Assembly (NCBI GenBank): GCA_031277915.1
Contig: JAITLL010000010.1
Location: forward strand, 1-64,000
Source: Acinetobacter sp.
GTDB lineage: Bacteria; Pseudomonadota; Gammaproteobacteria; Pseudomonadales; Moraxellaceae
Direction: 5' to 3'
DNA length: 64,000 bases
The notes under the pieces were generated by a model. That model saw only the letters and a list, made by a program, of their open reading frames with translations. It was not told the DNA's origin and did not search any database. How positions within the stretch are numbered: position 1 is the stretch's first letter; the number at the start of each line of letters is the position of its first letter. This document shows positions 48,622 through 57,171 of this stretch, in pieces. The position numbers and the translations under genes were made by a program.

Positions 48622-50463
48622 ATGAGCCAGACAACACAGACCGATATCATTACGCTTGGTGATGTTGCCACAAGACTTCCTAGCTTCATTCCCAAAGTAC
48701 CCCATATCCTAAATGGTCTTAAACAGGCTTATTTAAGAACATCACATACTCCAACAGGTTTGGGTATTGCTTTTGAAAAAGCTGTTAAACGGAATCCGAA
48801 AGGCACGGCATTATTATTTGAAGATCAAAGTTATTCTTATGAAGCTTTAAATGAATGGGCAAACCAGATTTCTCATTACTACCTTTCTATCGGAGCGCGT
48901 AAAGGGGACGTCATTGCTGTAATGATTGAAAACCGCTCCGAGCTGATCGCAACAATTGTTGGTTTAGCTAAAATTGGTGTCACGATTGCACTCGTGAATA
49001 CTTCTCAAATCGGTAAGGTTCTCGCTCATAGCATCAATCTAGTAAAACCAATTGCAGTTATTGCTGGTGAAGAAGTTCGAGCGGCTATTGATGAAATTCG
49101 TCAAGATTTAAATGTTGCTAAAGATCGCTTCCACTGGTTTGCAGATCAAGCCACACGTCAAAACGCAGGTACAGCACCTCAAAGTTATGCAAATTTAGCT
49201 GAACAAATTGATCAATTTCCAAAATTTAACCCTTCAACTACTCGTTCTGTAACGGGTAATGATGGTCTGTTCTATATCTACACCTCTGGTACAACAGGTT
49301 TACCAAAGGCTGTTATTTTTAAGCATAGTCGCTGGACATTAGCTTATGGCACTTATGGCCATATCTTAAACTTAGGTCCAGATGACGTTATGTACGTCAC
49401 CTTACCGCTTTATCACGCAACAGGTGTGGTGGTTTGCTGGTGTGGTGTAATCGCCGGAAGTTCAACACTTGCGATTCGACGTAAATATTCGACTAGCGCA
49501 TTTTGGAAAGACGTTCAAAAATTTAATGCGTCTGCAATTGGTTATGTTGGTGAACTTTGCCGCTACCTAATGGATGCTCCTGTCACCGAACTTGACCGTA
49601 ACCACCGTGTCACAAAAATGATCGGTAATGGCATGCGCCCAAATATCTGGGATAAGTTCAAACAACGTTTCGGTGTTAAAGAAGTCCTAGAGCTTTATGC
49701 ATCAAGTGAAGGTAACGTTGGATTTAGCAATATTTTCAACTTTGACAACACAGTTGGTTTTTCTCCTACACCATATGCGATTGTTCAATTCGATAAAGAG
49801 AAAAATGAGCCTATCCGCGACAAAAATGGTTGGTGTCAAAAAGTAAAAGCTGGTGAGGTTGGCTTGTTAGTTGGAAAAATTACTAGCCGTTCTCCATTTG
49901 ATGGTTATACCGACCCTGAAAAGAACAAATCAGTAATTTGGAAAGATGTTTTCAAAAAAGGCGACTCTTATTTCAACACAGGCGATTTAGTTCGTGATAT
50001 TGGTTTCCGTCATGCACAATTTGTTGACCGTCTAGGCGATACTTTCCGCTGGAAAGGTGAAAACGTATCGACGACTGAAGTTGAAAATATGGTATGCGAA
50101 TATGAAAAAATTGCTGAAGCTGTTGTTTATGGTGTAGAAATTCCAAATACCAACGGCCGTGCTGGTATGGCAGCCATCACACTGGCAGATAACGAAGAGT
50201 TAAATGATGCAGATTTAACCGAAATGGTCACTGTATTTAAGAAATGTTTGCCTGCTTATGCAGTACCTGTGTTTTTACGTGTGCAAAAAAAGGTCGAAAC
50301 AACAGGTACATTTAAATATCAGAAGAATAAATTGAAGGAAGATGCGTTTAATCCGAACAAAACTTCTGAACGTTTACTCGCTTTATTGCCTGGTGCAAAC
50401 AGTTATTGCGACATCACAACTGAAATTTTTGACAACATTCAGGCATATAAATACCGTTTTTAG
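48622..50463 (+). CDS. Very-long-chain acyl-CoA synthetase (FATP-like)
   Basis: 613 residues from the ATG at 48622 (AGGA 7 bases upstream). An upstream ATG at 48544 would add 26 residues of poor quality. AMP-forming ligase: FYIYTSGTTGLPKAVIFKHSRW (P-loop), ELYASSEGNVGFSN (a FATP-type motif), the hinge FNTGDLVRD and GDTFRWKGENVSTTEVE. It resembles fatty-acid transport protein/SLC27-type very-long-chain synthetases rather than FadD. It activates long or branched acyl chains for degradation or lipid synthesis. It stands alone before the tRNA operon. Confidence 0.9.
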   Translation: MSQTTQTDIITLGDVATRLPSFIPKVPHILNGLKQAYLRTSHTPTGLGIAFEKAVKRNPKGTALLFEDQSYSYEALNEWANQISHYYLSIGARKGDVIAVMIENRSELIATIVGLAKIGVTIALVNTSQIGKVLAHSINLVKPIAVIAGEEVRAAIDEIRQDLNVAKDRFHWFADQATRQNAGTAPQSYANLAEQIDQFPKFNPSTTRSVTGNDGLFYIYTSGTTGLPKAVIFKHSRWTLAYGTYGHILNLGPDDVMYVTLPLYHATGVVVCWCGVIAGSSTLAIRRKYSTSAFWKDVQKFNASAIGYVGELCRYLMDAPVTELDRNHRVTKMIGNGMRPNIWDKFKQRFGVKEVLELYASSEGNVGFSNIFNFDNTVGFSPTPYAIVQFDKEKNEPIRDKNGWCQKVKAGEVGLLVGKITSRSPFDGYTDPEKNKSVIWKDVFKKGDSYFNTGDLVRDIGFRHAQFVDRLGDTFRWKGENVSTTEVENMVCEYEKIAEAVVYGVEIPNTNGRAGMAAITLADNEELNDADLTEMVTVFKKCLPAYAVPVFLRVQKKVETTGTFKYQKNKLKEDAFNPNKTSERLLALLPGANSYCDITTEIFDNIQAYKYRF

Positions 50464-50535
50464 TTCATTTTTTAGCTAAATAAGAGGAAATCGTGCTTTT
50501 TATAGGCAATCATGCAAATGTTTTGAAATTTCCTC

Positions 50536-50563
50536 TTGTGTTAGTTGAATAACTTGCTAAAAT
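50536..50563 (+). promoter_or_regulatory. Promoter of the tRNA-Lys pair
   Basis: TTGTGT (50536-50541), 16-base spacer, extended -10 TGCTAAAAT (box 50558-50563), then a GC-rich discriminator (ACGCGAC) as in stringently controlled stable-RNA promoters. The leader is about 125 bases, with a small AGAAGTA/TACTTCT hairpin. Confidence 0.6.
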
Positions 50564-50695
50564 ACGCGACATCAAAACGATACAGTGTTTAGAAGTATTA
50601 CTTCTCTCTGAGTCAATACGAGTTTGATTGTTTCAGAAAATCCTAGATTTTCTCTTACACTCAGGTAAAACGTTGTTTTACTTAATTCTCGCTCA

Positions 50696-50771
50696 GGGTC
50701 GTTAGCTCAGTTGGTAGAGCAGCGGACTTTTAATCCGTTGGTCCCGCGTTCGAGTCGCGGACGACCCACCA
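50696..50771 (+). tRNA. tRNA-Lys (anticodon TTT), copy 1
   Basis: 76 bases with encoded CCA. Acceptor GGGTCGT/ACGACCC, D arm AGCTCAGTTGGTAGAGC, anticodon arm GCGGA-CTTTTAA-TCCGT (anticodon TTT), T arm CGCGTTCGAGTCGCG. Reads AAA and AAG. Confidence 0.97.
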
Positions 50772-50792
50772 CTTATTTGTTTTGACCTATTT

Positions 50793-50868
50793 GGGTCGTT
50801 AGCTCAGTTGGTAGAGCAGCGGACTTTTAATCCGTTGGTCCCGCGTTCGAGTCGCGGACGACCCACCA
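50793..50868 (+). tRNA. tRNA-Lys (anticodon TTT), copy 2
   Basis: Identical over all 76 bases to the copy 97 bases upstream, 21 bases after its end. Read from the same promoter and followed by a terminator. Confidence 0.97.
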
Positions 50869-50874
50869 AATTCT

Positions 50875-50908
50875 AAAAAGCCTCTCACAATTTGAGAGGC
50901 TTTTTTTA
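50875..50908. terminator. Terminator of the tRNA operon
   Basis: AAAAAGCCTCTCA/TGAGAGGCTTTTT around a 5-base loop. Confidence 0.92.
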
Positions 50909-50933
50909 TTGTTATCTTATTTTCTTTTTATGA

Positions 50934-51830
50934 CTAAAAGATGACGATGCATTTGCGATTTAAAACCTCTCCAACCCAACTCATAAAGACTTCTAATCGT
51001 TTTGGAATATAACTCCTGTTGGGATATAAAATGTTAAGTGGAAGTGACGGCGCACTATAAGCACTAAGTACCTCAACCAAGATTCCCCGCTCAATCTTAT
51101 CTTGAACATCATAGTATGGAAGTTGAATAATTCCCAAACCCGCACTAGCTGCCGCAATATAAGCTTCAGTATTATTTACACTTAAAGCACTATCCATCAT
51201 CACCATTCCATCTTGATGTAAAAATACGCCCTGTTTTTCTCCTACAGCTCCCGCGTAGTTAATCAGTTGGTGCTGAGATAGATCATCTAATTGTTCAGGC
51301 GTACCGTACTGTTTTAAGTAATGGGGGCTTGCACAATTCACCATGACCAAATGACCAATCAATCTTGCAATTAAACTACTGCTATCTAGCTCACCTACCC
51401 GAACGACACAATCAATCCCCTTTTCAATTAAGTCAGTCATGTCATCAGAACTATTAAGCTGCAAATAAATATCCGGATAACGATGATAAAAATCTGACAG
51501 CTCAGGAATAATCACTTGATGCACGATACGGCTGGGCATCGAAATTTTTAATGTGCCACGGTAATGCTGTTTTTGTGTCTGAATGAGTTGTTCTAATTGT
51601 TCATAGTCCAATAAAAGGTTTTTGCACTCTGGCAATATTCGCTGTCCATCTTGCGTCAAGCTTACTTTACGGGTAGTTCGATGGAATAAGCGTACACCAT
51701 AGTGAGTTTCAAGCTGTTGAATGGCACTAGTTACGGTTGAGCGAGGTAAATCGAGTCGATGTGCAACCTCACTAAAGCTTTGTCGTTTAGCGACTTCCGT
51801 AAAAATAAAAAATTGCTGCAACCGATCCAT
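50934..51830 (-). CDS. LysR-family transcriptional regulator
   Basis: 298 residues. HTH QFFIFTEVAKRQSFSEVAHRLDLPRSTVTSAIQQLETHYGVRLFHRTTRKVSLTQDG at the N-terminus and an effector domain with ISMPSRIVHQVIIPELSDF. This sits in the CrgA/DsdC-like branch common for regulators of an adjacent divergent gene. The divergent SDR gene starts 112 bases away, so it is the likely regulator of that gene and of itself. Confidence 0.92.
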   Translation of the reverse strand: MDRLQQFFIFTEVAKRQSFSEVAHRLDLPRSTVTSAIQQLETHYGVRLFHRTTRKVSLTQDGQRILPECKNLLLDYEQLEQLIQTQKQHYRGTLKISMPSRIVHQVIIPELSDFYHRYPDIYLQLNSSDDMTDLIEKGIDCVVRVGELDSSSLIARLIGHLVMVNCASPHYLKQYGTPEQLDDLSQHQLINYAGAVGEKQGVFLHQDGMVMMDSALSVNNTEAYIAAASAGLGIIQLPYYDVQDKIERGILVEVLSAYSAPSLPLNILYPNRSYIPKRLEVFMSWVGEVLNRKCIVIF

Positions 51831-51942
51831 CTAATTGTTCGTATTTTCTGAATAGTTAAACCAAACTAGCATAATTGATCAAAAATTACCGCCAATCTAG
51901 ACTAAAAACACATTAAAACAAGTCATCATAGGAACAACCATC

Positions 51943-52698
51943 ATGGCAGCTCATACGCTTAAAGATAAAGTGGTACTGATTACTGGCGGTGCAAAAAACT
52001 TAGGTGGACTCATTAGCCGTAAATTTGCAGAACAAGGCGCAAAAATCGCAATTCACTATAATAGTTCAGAAACTCAAGCAGATGCTGAGCAAACACTTGC
52101 AGATGTAAAAGCATTCGGTGTAGATGCTGTTTTAATTCAAGCGGATCTAACGCATGTCCATAACATCGAAAAACTTTTCGTAGATACCAAACAACATTTC
52201 GGTGGAATTGATATTGCCATTAATACCGTTGGAAAGGTTTTAAAAAAATCATTTTTAGATACTACAGAACAAGAGTTTGATAGCATGAGTGATATCAACT
52301 CAAAAATTGCCTATTTCTTTATTCAATCGGCGGGTCGTCATTTAAATGACGGTGGAAAAATCTGTTCAATCGTGACTTCTCTTCTGGCGGCCTACACGGG
52401 TCTCTATTCAACCTACGAAGGTTTAAAAGCACCTGTTGAACATTACACCCGCGCCGCATCGAAAGAATTTGGAGATCGTCAAATCTCTGTGACTGCGGTT
52501 GCACCTGGCCCCATGGAGACCCCTTTCTTTTATGGACAAGAATCTGCCGAAGCAGTGGCTTACCATAAATCGGCTTCAGCTTTAGGTGGGCTTACTAAAA
52601 TTGAAGATATTGAGCCATTAGTCCGCTTCTTAGTCACCGACGGATGGTGGATTACAGGTCAGACAATTTTCGCAAATGGCGGTTATACCACTCGCTAA
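51943..52698 (+). CDS. Short-chain dehydrogenase/reductase (SDR)
   Basis: 251 residues. Classical SDR: TGGAKNLGG is the TGxxxGxG coenzyme motif, and Ser plus YEGLK (Y-x3-K) in SIVTSLLAAYTGLYSTYEGLKAPVEHYTRAAS is the catalytic core. The usual NNAG motif is NTVG here, an unusual but tolerated variant. C-terminal end FANGGYTTR is typical. The charge after the first strand (IHYNSSETQ) suggests NADP. Substrate unknown. Controlled by the divergent LysR gene. Confidence 0.92.
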   Translation: MAAHTLKDKVVLITGGAKNLGGLISRKFAEQGAKIAIHYNSSETQADAEQTLADVKAFGVDAVLIQADLTHVHNIEKLFVDTKQHFGGIDIAINTVGKVLKKSFLDTTEQEFDSMSDINSKIAYFFIQSAGRHLNDGGKICSIVTSLLAAYTGLYSTYEGLKAPVEHYTRAASKEFGDRQISVTAVAPGPMETPFFYGQESAEAVAYHKSASALGGLTKIEDIEPLVRFLVTDGWWITGQTIFANGGYTTR

Positions 52699-52702
52699 AA
52701 TC

Positions 52703-52733
52703 AAAAAAGCCGCATCTCATAGTGCGGCTTTTT
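52703..52733. terminator. Terminator shared by the SDR gene and hemW
   Basis: AAAAAGCCGCA/TGCGGCTTTTT arms with an 8-base loop. Confidence 0.88.
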
Positions 52734-52744
52734 AGTTTGCTTCT

Positions 52745-53899
52745 TTACAAGAACTCTTCTAGTACCGAGTTTAAGAAAATATGCCCCTGCTCTGTACAAG
52801 CTAAACGAGAAGTATCCTCTACCAGTAGCTTTCTAGCTCGCAGTGATGTGAGTACATCACTTAAATGATCTAAGCTTAAGCCTGTACGCTGTTCATATAA
52901 CTCAGCTTTTACCCCATCATTTAAGCGTAAAGCATTCATCATAAACTCAAAAGGTAGTTCATCTGCTTCAATCTTTTTCATTTGCAAATGTTCAGCTGGA
53001 ACCTTAGCTAAGTAATCTTTCGGTAAACGAGTTTTCTGGAAACGATATACACCATCTGGTTGTGTTACTTTGCCATGTGCACCTGCACCAATCGCAAGAT
53101 AATCACCAAATTCCCAATAATTTAAATTATGAGCTGAAGGCTGCTCTTTACGCCAAGCCGACACTTCATAGTTTACAAAACCATTTGCCTTAAGATATGC
53201 CTCACCCTGCTCTTGAATATTTTCTAACACTTCATCTTGAGGTAAAACAGGCTGAGTTCGGAAGAATACCGTATTTGGCTCAATGGTAAGTTGATACCAA
53301 CTGATATGTGTCGCACCATGCTCTACAGCAACATTTAAATCATGAAGTGCTTGCTCTAGTGTTTGCTCAGGTAAGCCATGCATTAAATCGACATTAACTC
53401 GCTTAAAGCCTGCTTGTCTTGCCTGCTCAATTGCATCCATAGCATTGCTTGCTGAATGAATACGTCCAAGCTTTTGCAAGTGATCGGTATTAAAAGTCTG
53501 TACACCAATCGACAAACGGTTAATCCCTGCCTCTAAATAGCCTGCAAACGGGTCATGTTCTAATGTTCCCGGATTAGCCTCTAAAGTAATTTCACAACCG
53601 TCTTCAAAGTTAAGTAATGACTTAAGCTGCTCAAATAGCCATGCATAACCTTTGGCAGAAATAAGTGAAGGCGTTCCACCACCAATAAATACACTGCAAA
53701 TTGAACGTCCCTGTGCCAGCGCAACTTGTGTTTCAAAGTCGGCCACCAACGCTTTTAGATAGGTTTGCTCGAGTTCTGCCGAAAGCGTACCATCAGGCAC
53801 GGCATGCGAGTTAAAGTCACAATAGGGACATTTACGCACGCACCAAGGCATGTGGATATATAAAGATAACGGAACAGAAGCAGGATTTAATACAGCCAA
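52745..53899 (-). CDS. hemW: Heme chaperone HemW (radical SAM)
   Basis: 384 residues. The cluster motif is C20-x3-C24-x2-C27 in MPWCVRKCPYCDFN, with the HemW-type cysteine context, followed by FIGGGTPSLIS and LEANPGT. It is thought to insert heme into respiratory enzymes; older annotations call it a coproporphyrinogen oxidase. The start is TTG at 53899: it is the only in-frame common start between the upstream stop and the conserved LSLYIHMPWC block, and the ribosome site is weak. Confidence 0.9.
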   Translation of the reverse strand: MAVLNPASVPLSLYIHMPWCVRKCPYCDFNSHAVPDGTLSAELEQTYLKALVADFETQVALAQGRSICSVFIGGGTPSLISAKGYAWLFEQLKSLLNFEDGCEITLEANPGTLEHDPFAGYLEAGINRLSIGVQTFNTDHLQKLGRIHSASNAMDAIEQARQAGFKRVNVDLMHGLPEQTLEQALHDLNVAVEHGATHISWYQLTIEPNTVFFRTQPVLPQDEVLENIQEQGEAYLKANGFVNYEVSAWRKEQPSAHNLNYWEFGDYLAIGAGAHGKVTQPDGVYRFQKTRLPKDYLAKVPAEHLQMKKIEADELPFEFMMNALRLNDGVKAELYEQRTGLSLDHLSDVLTSLRARKLLVEDTSRLACTEQGHIFLNSVLEEFL

Positions 53900-54016
53900 G
53901 GAGCAAGGTCCAATTTACACAATATTTCTATTTTAACATGACTGCATCAATGGGCTTATGAAAACATACCTTAATTGCTTTAGACTGTTTTTTAGACATA
54001 TTAAATATTGATATAA

Positions 54017-54478
54017 ATGATGAAATTCTCTAGTCAACTTTTCCTGATCTTACCCTTAGCTATGGGAATCGGTGTTGCCATGGCTTTTCAAACCGCAATT
54101 AATGCTCAGCTTCGTGAGCAATTACACTCACCTTTGCAAGCGGCATTATTATCATTTTTCATAGGTACTATTGTTTTAGCTATTATGGTGCTCTTCCAAA
54201 GTGCCGAGAAACCCACTTTAAGTGAAATATCTAATATTCCGTGGCTTCTTTGGACTGGAGGATTCCTTGGGGTTTATGCAATTAGCATGAGCATTTATAC
54301 TGCACCTAAGCTTGGTTTTTTAACCTTTACAGGATTAGTCGTTTTTGGGCAATTGGTCATTTCTATGTTGCTTGACCATTTTGGATGGTTAGGTACAGAC
54401 AAGACTCCTGTTACATGGCAACGGTTTCTAGGTGGAGTGGTCATCTTTGCTGGTGTATTACTCACCTTACAGCGCTAG
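54017..54478 (+). CDS. DMT-family transporter (YdcZ/DUF606 type)
   Basis: 153 residues with five hydrophobic helices; GIGVAMAFQTAINAQLREQL at the start is the DUF606 signature, and the C-terminal FLGGVVIFAGVLLTL is one of the repeats. Half-size drug/metabolite transporter family proteins; substrate unknown. It precedes abeM by 32 bases on the same strand, so the two may be co-transcribed. Confidence 0.88.
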   Translation: MMKFSSQLFLILPLAMGIGVAMAFQTAINAQLREQLHSPLQAALLSFFIGTIVLAIMVLFQSAEKPTLSEISNIPWLLWTGGFLGVYAISMSIYTAPKLGFLTFTGLVVFGQLVISMLLDHFGWLGTDKTPVTWQRFLGGVVIFAGVLLTLQR

Positions 54479-54510
54479 TTTCATTTTTATATTTATAAAG
54501 AGTATCTTTT

Positions 54511-55857
54511 GTGTCGAATGTCACGTCGTTTCGGACTGAATTAAAACAACTCTTCCATTTAATGCTACCTATTTTAATTACGCAGTTTGCTCAAGCAGGG
54601 TTCGGGTTAATTGATACCATTATGGCTGGGCACTTATCTGCTGGAGACTTAGCTGCTATTGCAGTAGGTGTAGGCTTATGGATTCCTATTATGCTTCTGT
54701 TTAGCGGCATCATGATTGCCACTACACCGTTAGTTGCAGAGGCAAAAGGCGCTAGAAATACAGAACAAATCCCTGTCATTGTTCGCCAGTCATTATGGGT
54801 CGCCATCATTTTAGGTGTAATGGCTATGCTCATTTTGCAGCTTATGCCTTTTTTCTTACACGTGTTTGGTGTTCCAGAAAGCTTACGACCTAAAGCAAGC
54901 TTGTTTTTGCATGCCATTGGTTTAGGTATGCCTGCTGTAACCATGTACGCAGCGCTACGTGGCTATTCGGAGGCTTTAGGTCACCCTCGCCCTGTAACCG
55001 CGATTAGCTTATTGGCCTTAGTGGTTTTAATCCCTCTAAACATGATTTTTATGCATGGCTTAGGGCCAATTCCTGCGTTGGGCAGTGCAGGCTGCGGCTT
55101 TGCAACCTCTATTTTACAATGGCTGATGCTGATTACATTAGCAGGCTACATCTATAAAGCTTCAGCTTATCGAAACACGTCTATTTTTAGCAGATTCGAT
55201 AAAATTAACCTCACTTGGGTTAAAAGAATTTTACAGCTTGGTTTACCAATTGGTTTAGCAGTGTTCTTTGAGGTGAGTATTTTCAGTACAGGGGCATTAG
55301 TCCTTAGCCCACTAGGTGAAGTGTTTATTGCCGCGCACCAAGTGGCTATTTCAGTTACCTCTGTGCTGTTTATGATTCCGCTTTCACTGGCAATTGCCTT
55401 AACCATTCGTGTGGGAACCTATTATGGTGAAAAGAACTGGGCTTCCATGTACCAAGTGCAAAAGATTGGTTTAAGCACAGCAATATTTTTTGCTCTATTA
55501 ACCATGTCATTTATTGCTCTAGGCCGTGAACAAATTATCTCGGTTTATACTCAAGATATAAACGTTGTTCCTGTTGCAATGTATTTACTGTGGTTCGCAA
55601 TGGCATATCAATTGATGGATGCGCTACAAGTAAGCGCTGCCGGTTGTTTAAGAGGCATGCAAGATACCCAAGCACCGATGTGGATTACGCTTATGGCATA
55701 TTGGGTGATTGCTTTCCCTATAGGACTGTATTTGGCCCGTTATACCCATTGGGGCGTAGCTGGCGTATGGCTTGGTTTAATTATTGGCTTAAGCATTGCC
55801 TGTGTTTTGTTGCTTTCACGGCTCTACCTAAATACAAAGCGCCTAAGTCAAACCTAA
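54511..55857 (+). CDS. abeM: MATE multidrug efflux pump AbeM
   Basis: 448 residues, GTG start at 54511 with AAGAG upstream. Twelve predicted membrane helices. Residues ILITQFAQAGFGLIDTIMAGHL and LPIGLAVFFEVSIFSTGAL are the MATE inverted halves. Sequence and length match AbeM of A. baumannii from memory, which exports fluoroquinolones, gentamicin, dyes and biocides in exchange for H+. It is one of the chromosomal pumps of this genus. Confidence 0.93.
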   Translation: MSNVTSFRTELKQLFHLMLPILITQFAQAGFGLIDTIMAGHLSAGDLAAIAVGVGLWIPIMLLFSGIMIATTPLVAEAKGARNTEQIPVIVRQSLWVAIILGVMAMLILQLMPFFLHVFGVPESLRPKASLFLHAIGLGMPAVTMYAALRGYSEALGHPRPVTAISLLALVVLIPLNMIFMHGLGPIPALGSAGCGFATSILQWLMLITLAGYIYKASAYRNTSIFSRFDKINLTWVKRILQLGLPIGLAVFFEVSIFSTGALVLSPLGEVFIAAHQVAISVTSVLFMIPLSLAIALTIRVGTYYGEKNWASMYQVQKIGLSTAIFFALLTMSFIALGREQIISVYTQDINVVPVAMYLLWFAMAYQLMDALQVSAAGCLRGMQDTQAPMWITLMAYWVIAFPIGLYLARYTHWGVAGVWLGLIIGLSIACVLLLSRLYLNTKRLSQT

Positions 55858-55886
55858 TAAAAAGCCGATGAAATATCGGCTTTTTA
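55858..55886. terminator. Bidirectional terminator after abeM
   Basis: AAAAAGCCGAT/ATCGGCTTTTT stem, shared with the converging sulfur-acquisition genes. Confidence 0.88.
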
Positions 55887-55888
55887 TT

Positions 55889-57139
55889 TTATGCAGACTT
55901 TGCCCGCGGGCTTGCTCCAATTTGCCAAACAAAGGGTAAATCCGTACGGTTTACCTCCCAATCTCCAATCACCTTTTCTTTGTAAATAAGCGGATTATGT
56001 GAAGACACAGTCCGCGCATTACGCCAGAAACGGTCCAGTTGTTTCGCTTGGCTACTTGCCGATGCCCCTAAAGCATTAAATAATTGGCTGGTTAAATCGA
56101 GTACTAGGTTAGAAATCACCACCTGTCCTTGTGCCGACTCAAGCTCAGCATCTACATTAAATTGATGCTCTTTCACCTCTGACTCGGCAAAGTGACTTTC
56201 ATAGACTTTTTGCAACGCCTCGGCCGTTTTTAAGGTAATTGCCTGACTTGCATAAGCTTGAGCGGATGCCTTACCCACCACTTGTAAAACTTGTGGGTCG
56301 TGACGAACCAAGTCACCATTACCATGACTAAAAATACGTTTACGTTCACGGATTTCCTGACTAAACGTTTCAACCGCGGCACGCGCAATACCCGTTAATG
56401 TTGCAAGATGCACCACCTGATAAAAAGCGGTTTGATACTTAAAACGTTGATCAAATGGAATAAGATTTGAAGCTGGCAAATGAACCTGATGCACTTTTAA
56501 AGTACCACTGCCTGTTGTCTTTTGACCAAAACCATCCCAGTCATCCAGCACGCTTACACCTGTTTCATGACGGTAAATAGCAGCAATTACATGACGGTCG
56601 TTCACTTCATCGTAAGCAAATAAATCAATCCAGTCTGCAAAAATACTTCCGGTTGAATAGTACTTTTCACCATTCACCACTAAGTTACCCGAAGCATCTT
56701 TAGTGACACGTGTAACGACATCACCAATTTGTACATTTCCAACTTCTGTCCATGCATTTCCGACTAAATCACCTTGTACAAAACGTTGGAACCAAACCTC
56801 TTGTGATTGCTCTTTATGAGCGACCAAACGGTCTTCAACAAATGCGAAATGGCCTCGTAGCGCTTGTACAATGTTGGAGTCAGCTTCTGCTAACTCGGCT
56901 AAAAGCTGGAACAGTTGAGGTAATGAAACCCCATACCCACCATATTTAACAGGTACCCGTATAGCACCCAACTTAGCTTCTTTTAACCATTGAATCGGTT
57001 CGAAAGGTAAGATTCGCTCTTTTTCTCGCTCAACAGCGCCTTGCACAATTTTTTCAAAAATGGGACGGAATCTGTTTGCGACCTTTTCATAATCTGCGCC
57101 TACCGATAGTTCTTCTAATTCAATTTGAGCTATTGTCAT
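55889..57139 (-). CDS. Acyl-CoA-dehydrogenase-fold monooxygenase (SfnB/DszC-like), second gene
   Basis: 416 residues of acyl-CoA dehydrogenase fold: an N-terminal helical domain, the middle strand domain with GNAWTEVGNVQIGD and DGFGQKTTGSGTLKV, and a C-terminal domain ending LDRFWRNARTVSSHNPLIYKEKVIGDWEVN. It resembles flavin-dependent monooxygenases for organosulfur compounds such as DszC and the SfnB/SfnC group, where reduced FMN comes from a separate reductase. Second gene of a two-gene run, 32 bases after the first. Confidence 0.85.
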   Translation of the reverse strand: MTIAQIELEELSVGADYEKVANRFRPIFEKIVQGAVEREKERILPFEPIQWLKEAKLGAIRVPVKYGGYGVSLPQLFQLLAELAEADSNIVQALRGHFAFVEDRLVAHKEQSQEVWFQRFVQGDLVGNAWTEVGNVQIGDVVTRVTKDASGNLVVNGEKYYSTGSIFADWIDLFAYDEVNDRHVIAAIYRHETGVSVLDDWDGFGQKTTGSGTLKVHQVHLPASNLIPFDQRFKYQTAFYQVVHLATLTGIARAAVETFSQEIRERKRIFSHGNGDLVRHDPQVLQVVGKASAQAYASQAITLKTAEALQKVYESHFAESEVKEHQFNVDAELESAQGQVVISNLVLDLTSQLFNALGASASSQAKQLDRFWRNARTVSSHNPLIYKEKVIGDWEVNRTDLPFVWQIGASPRAKSA

Positions 57140-57171
57140 CGTTATTCTCCTAATCCTGTTTTTTCTTCAAT

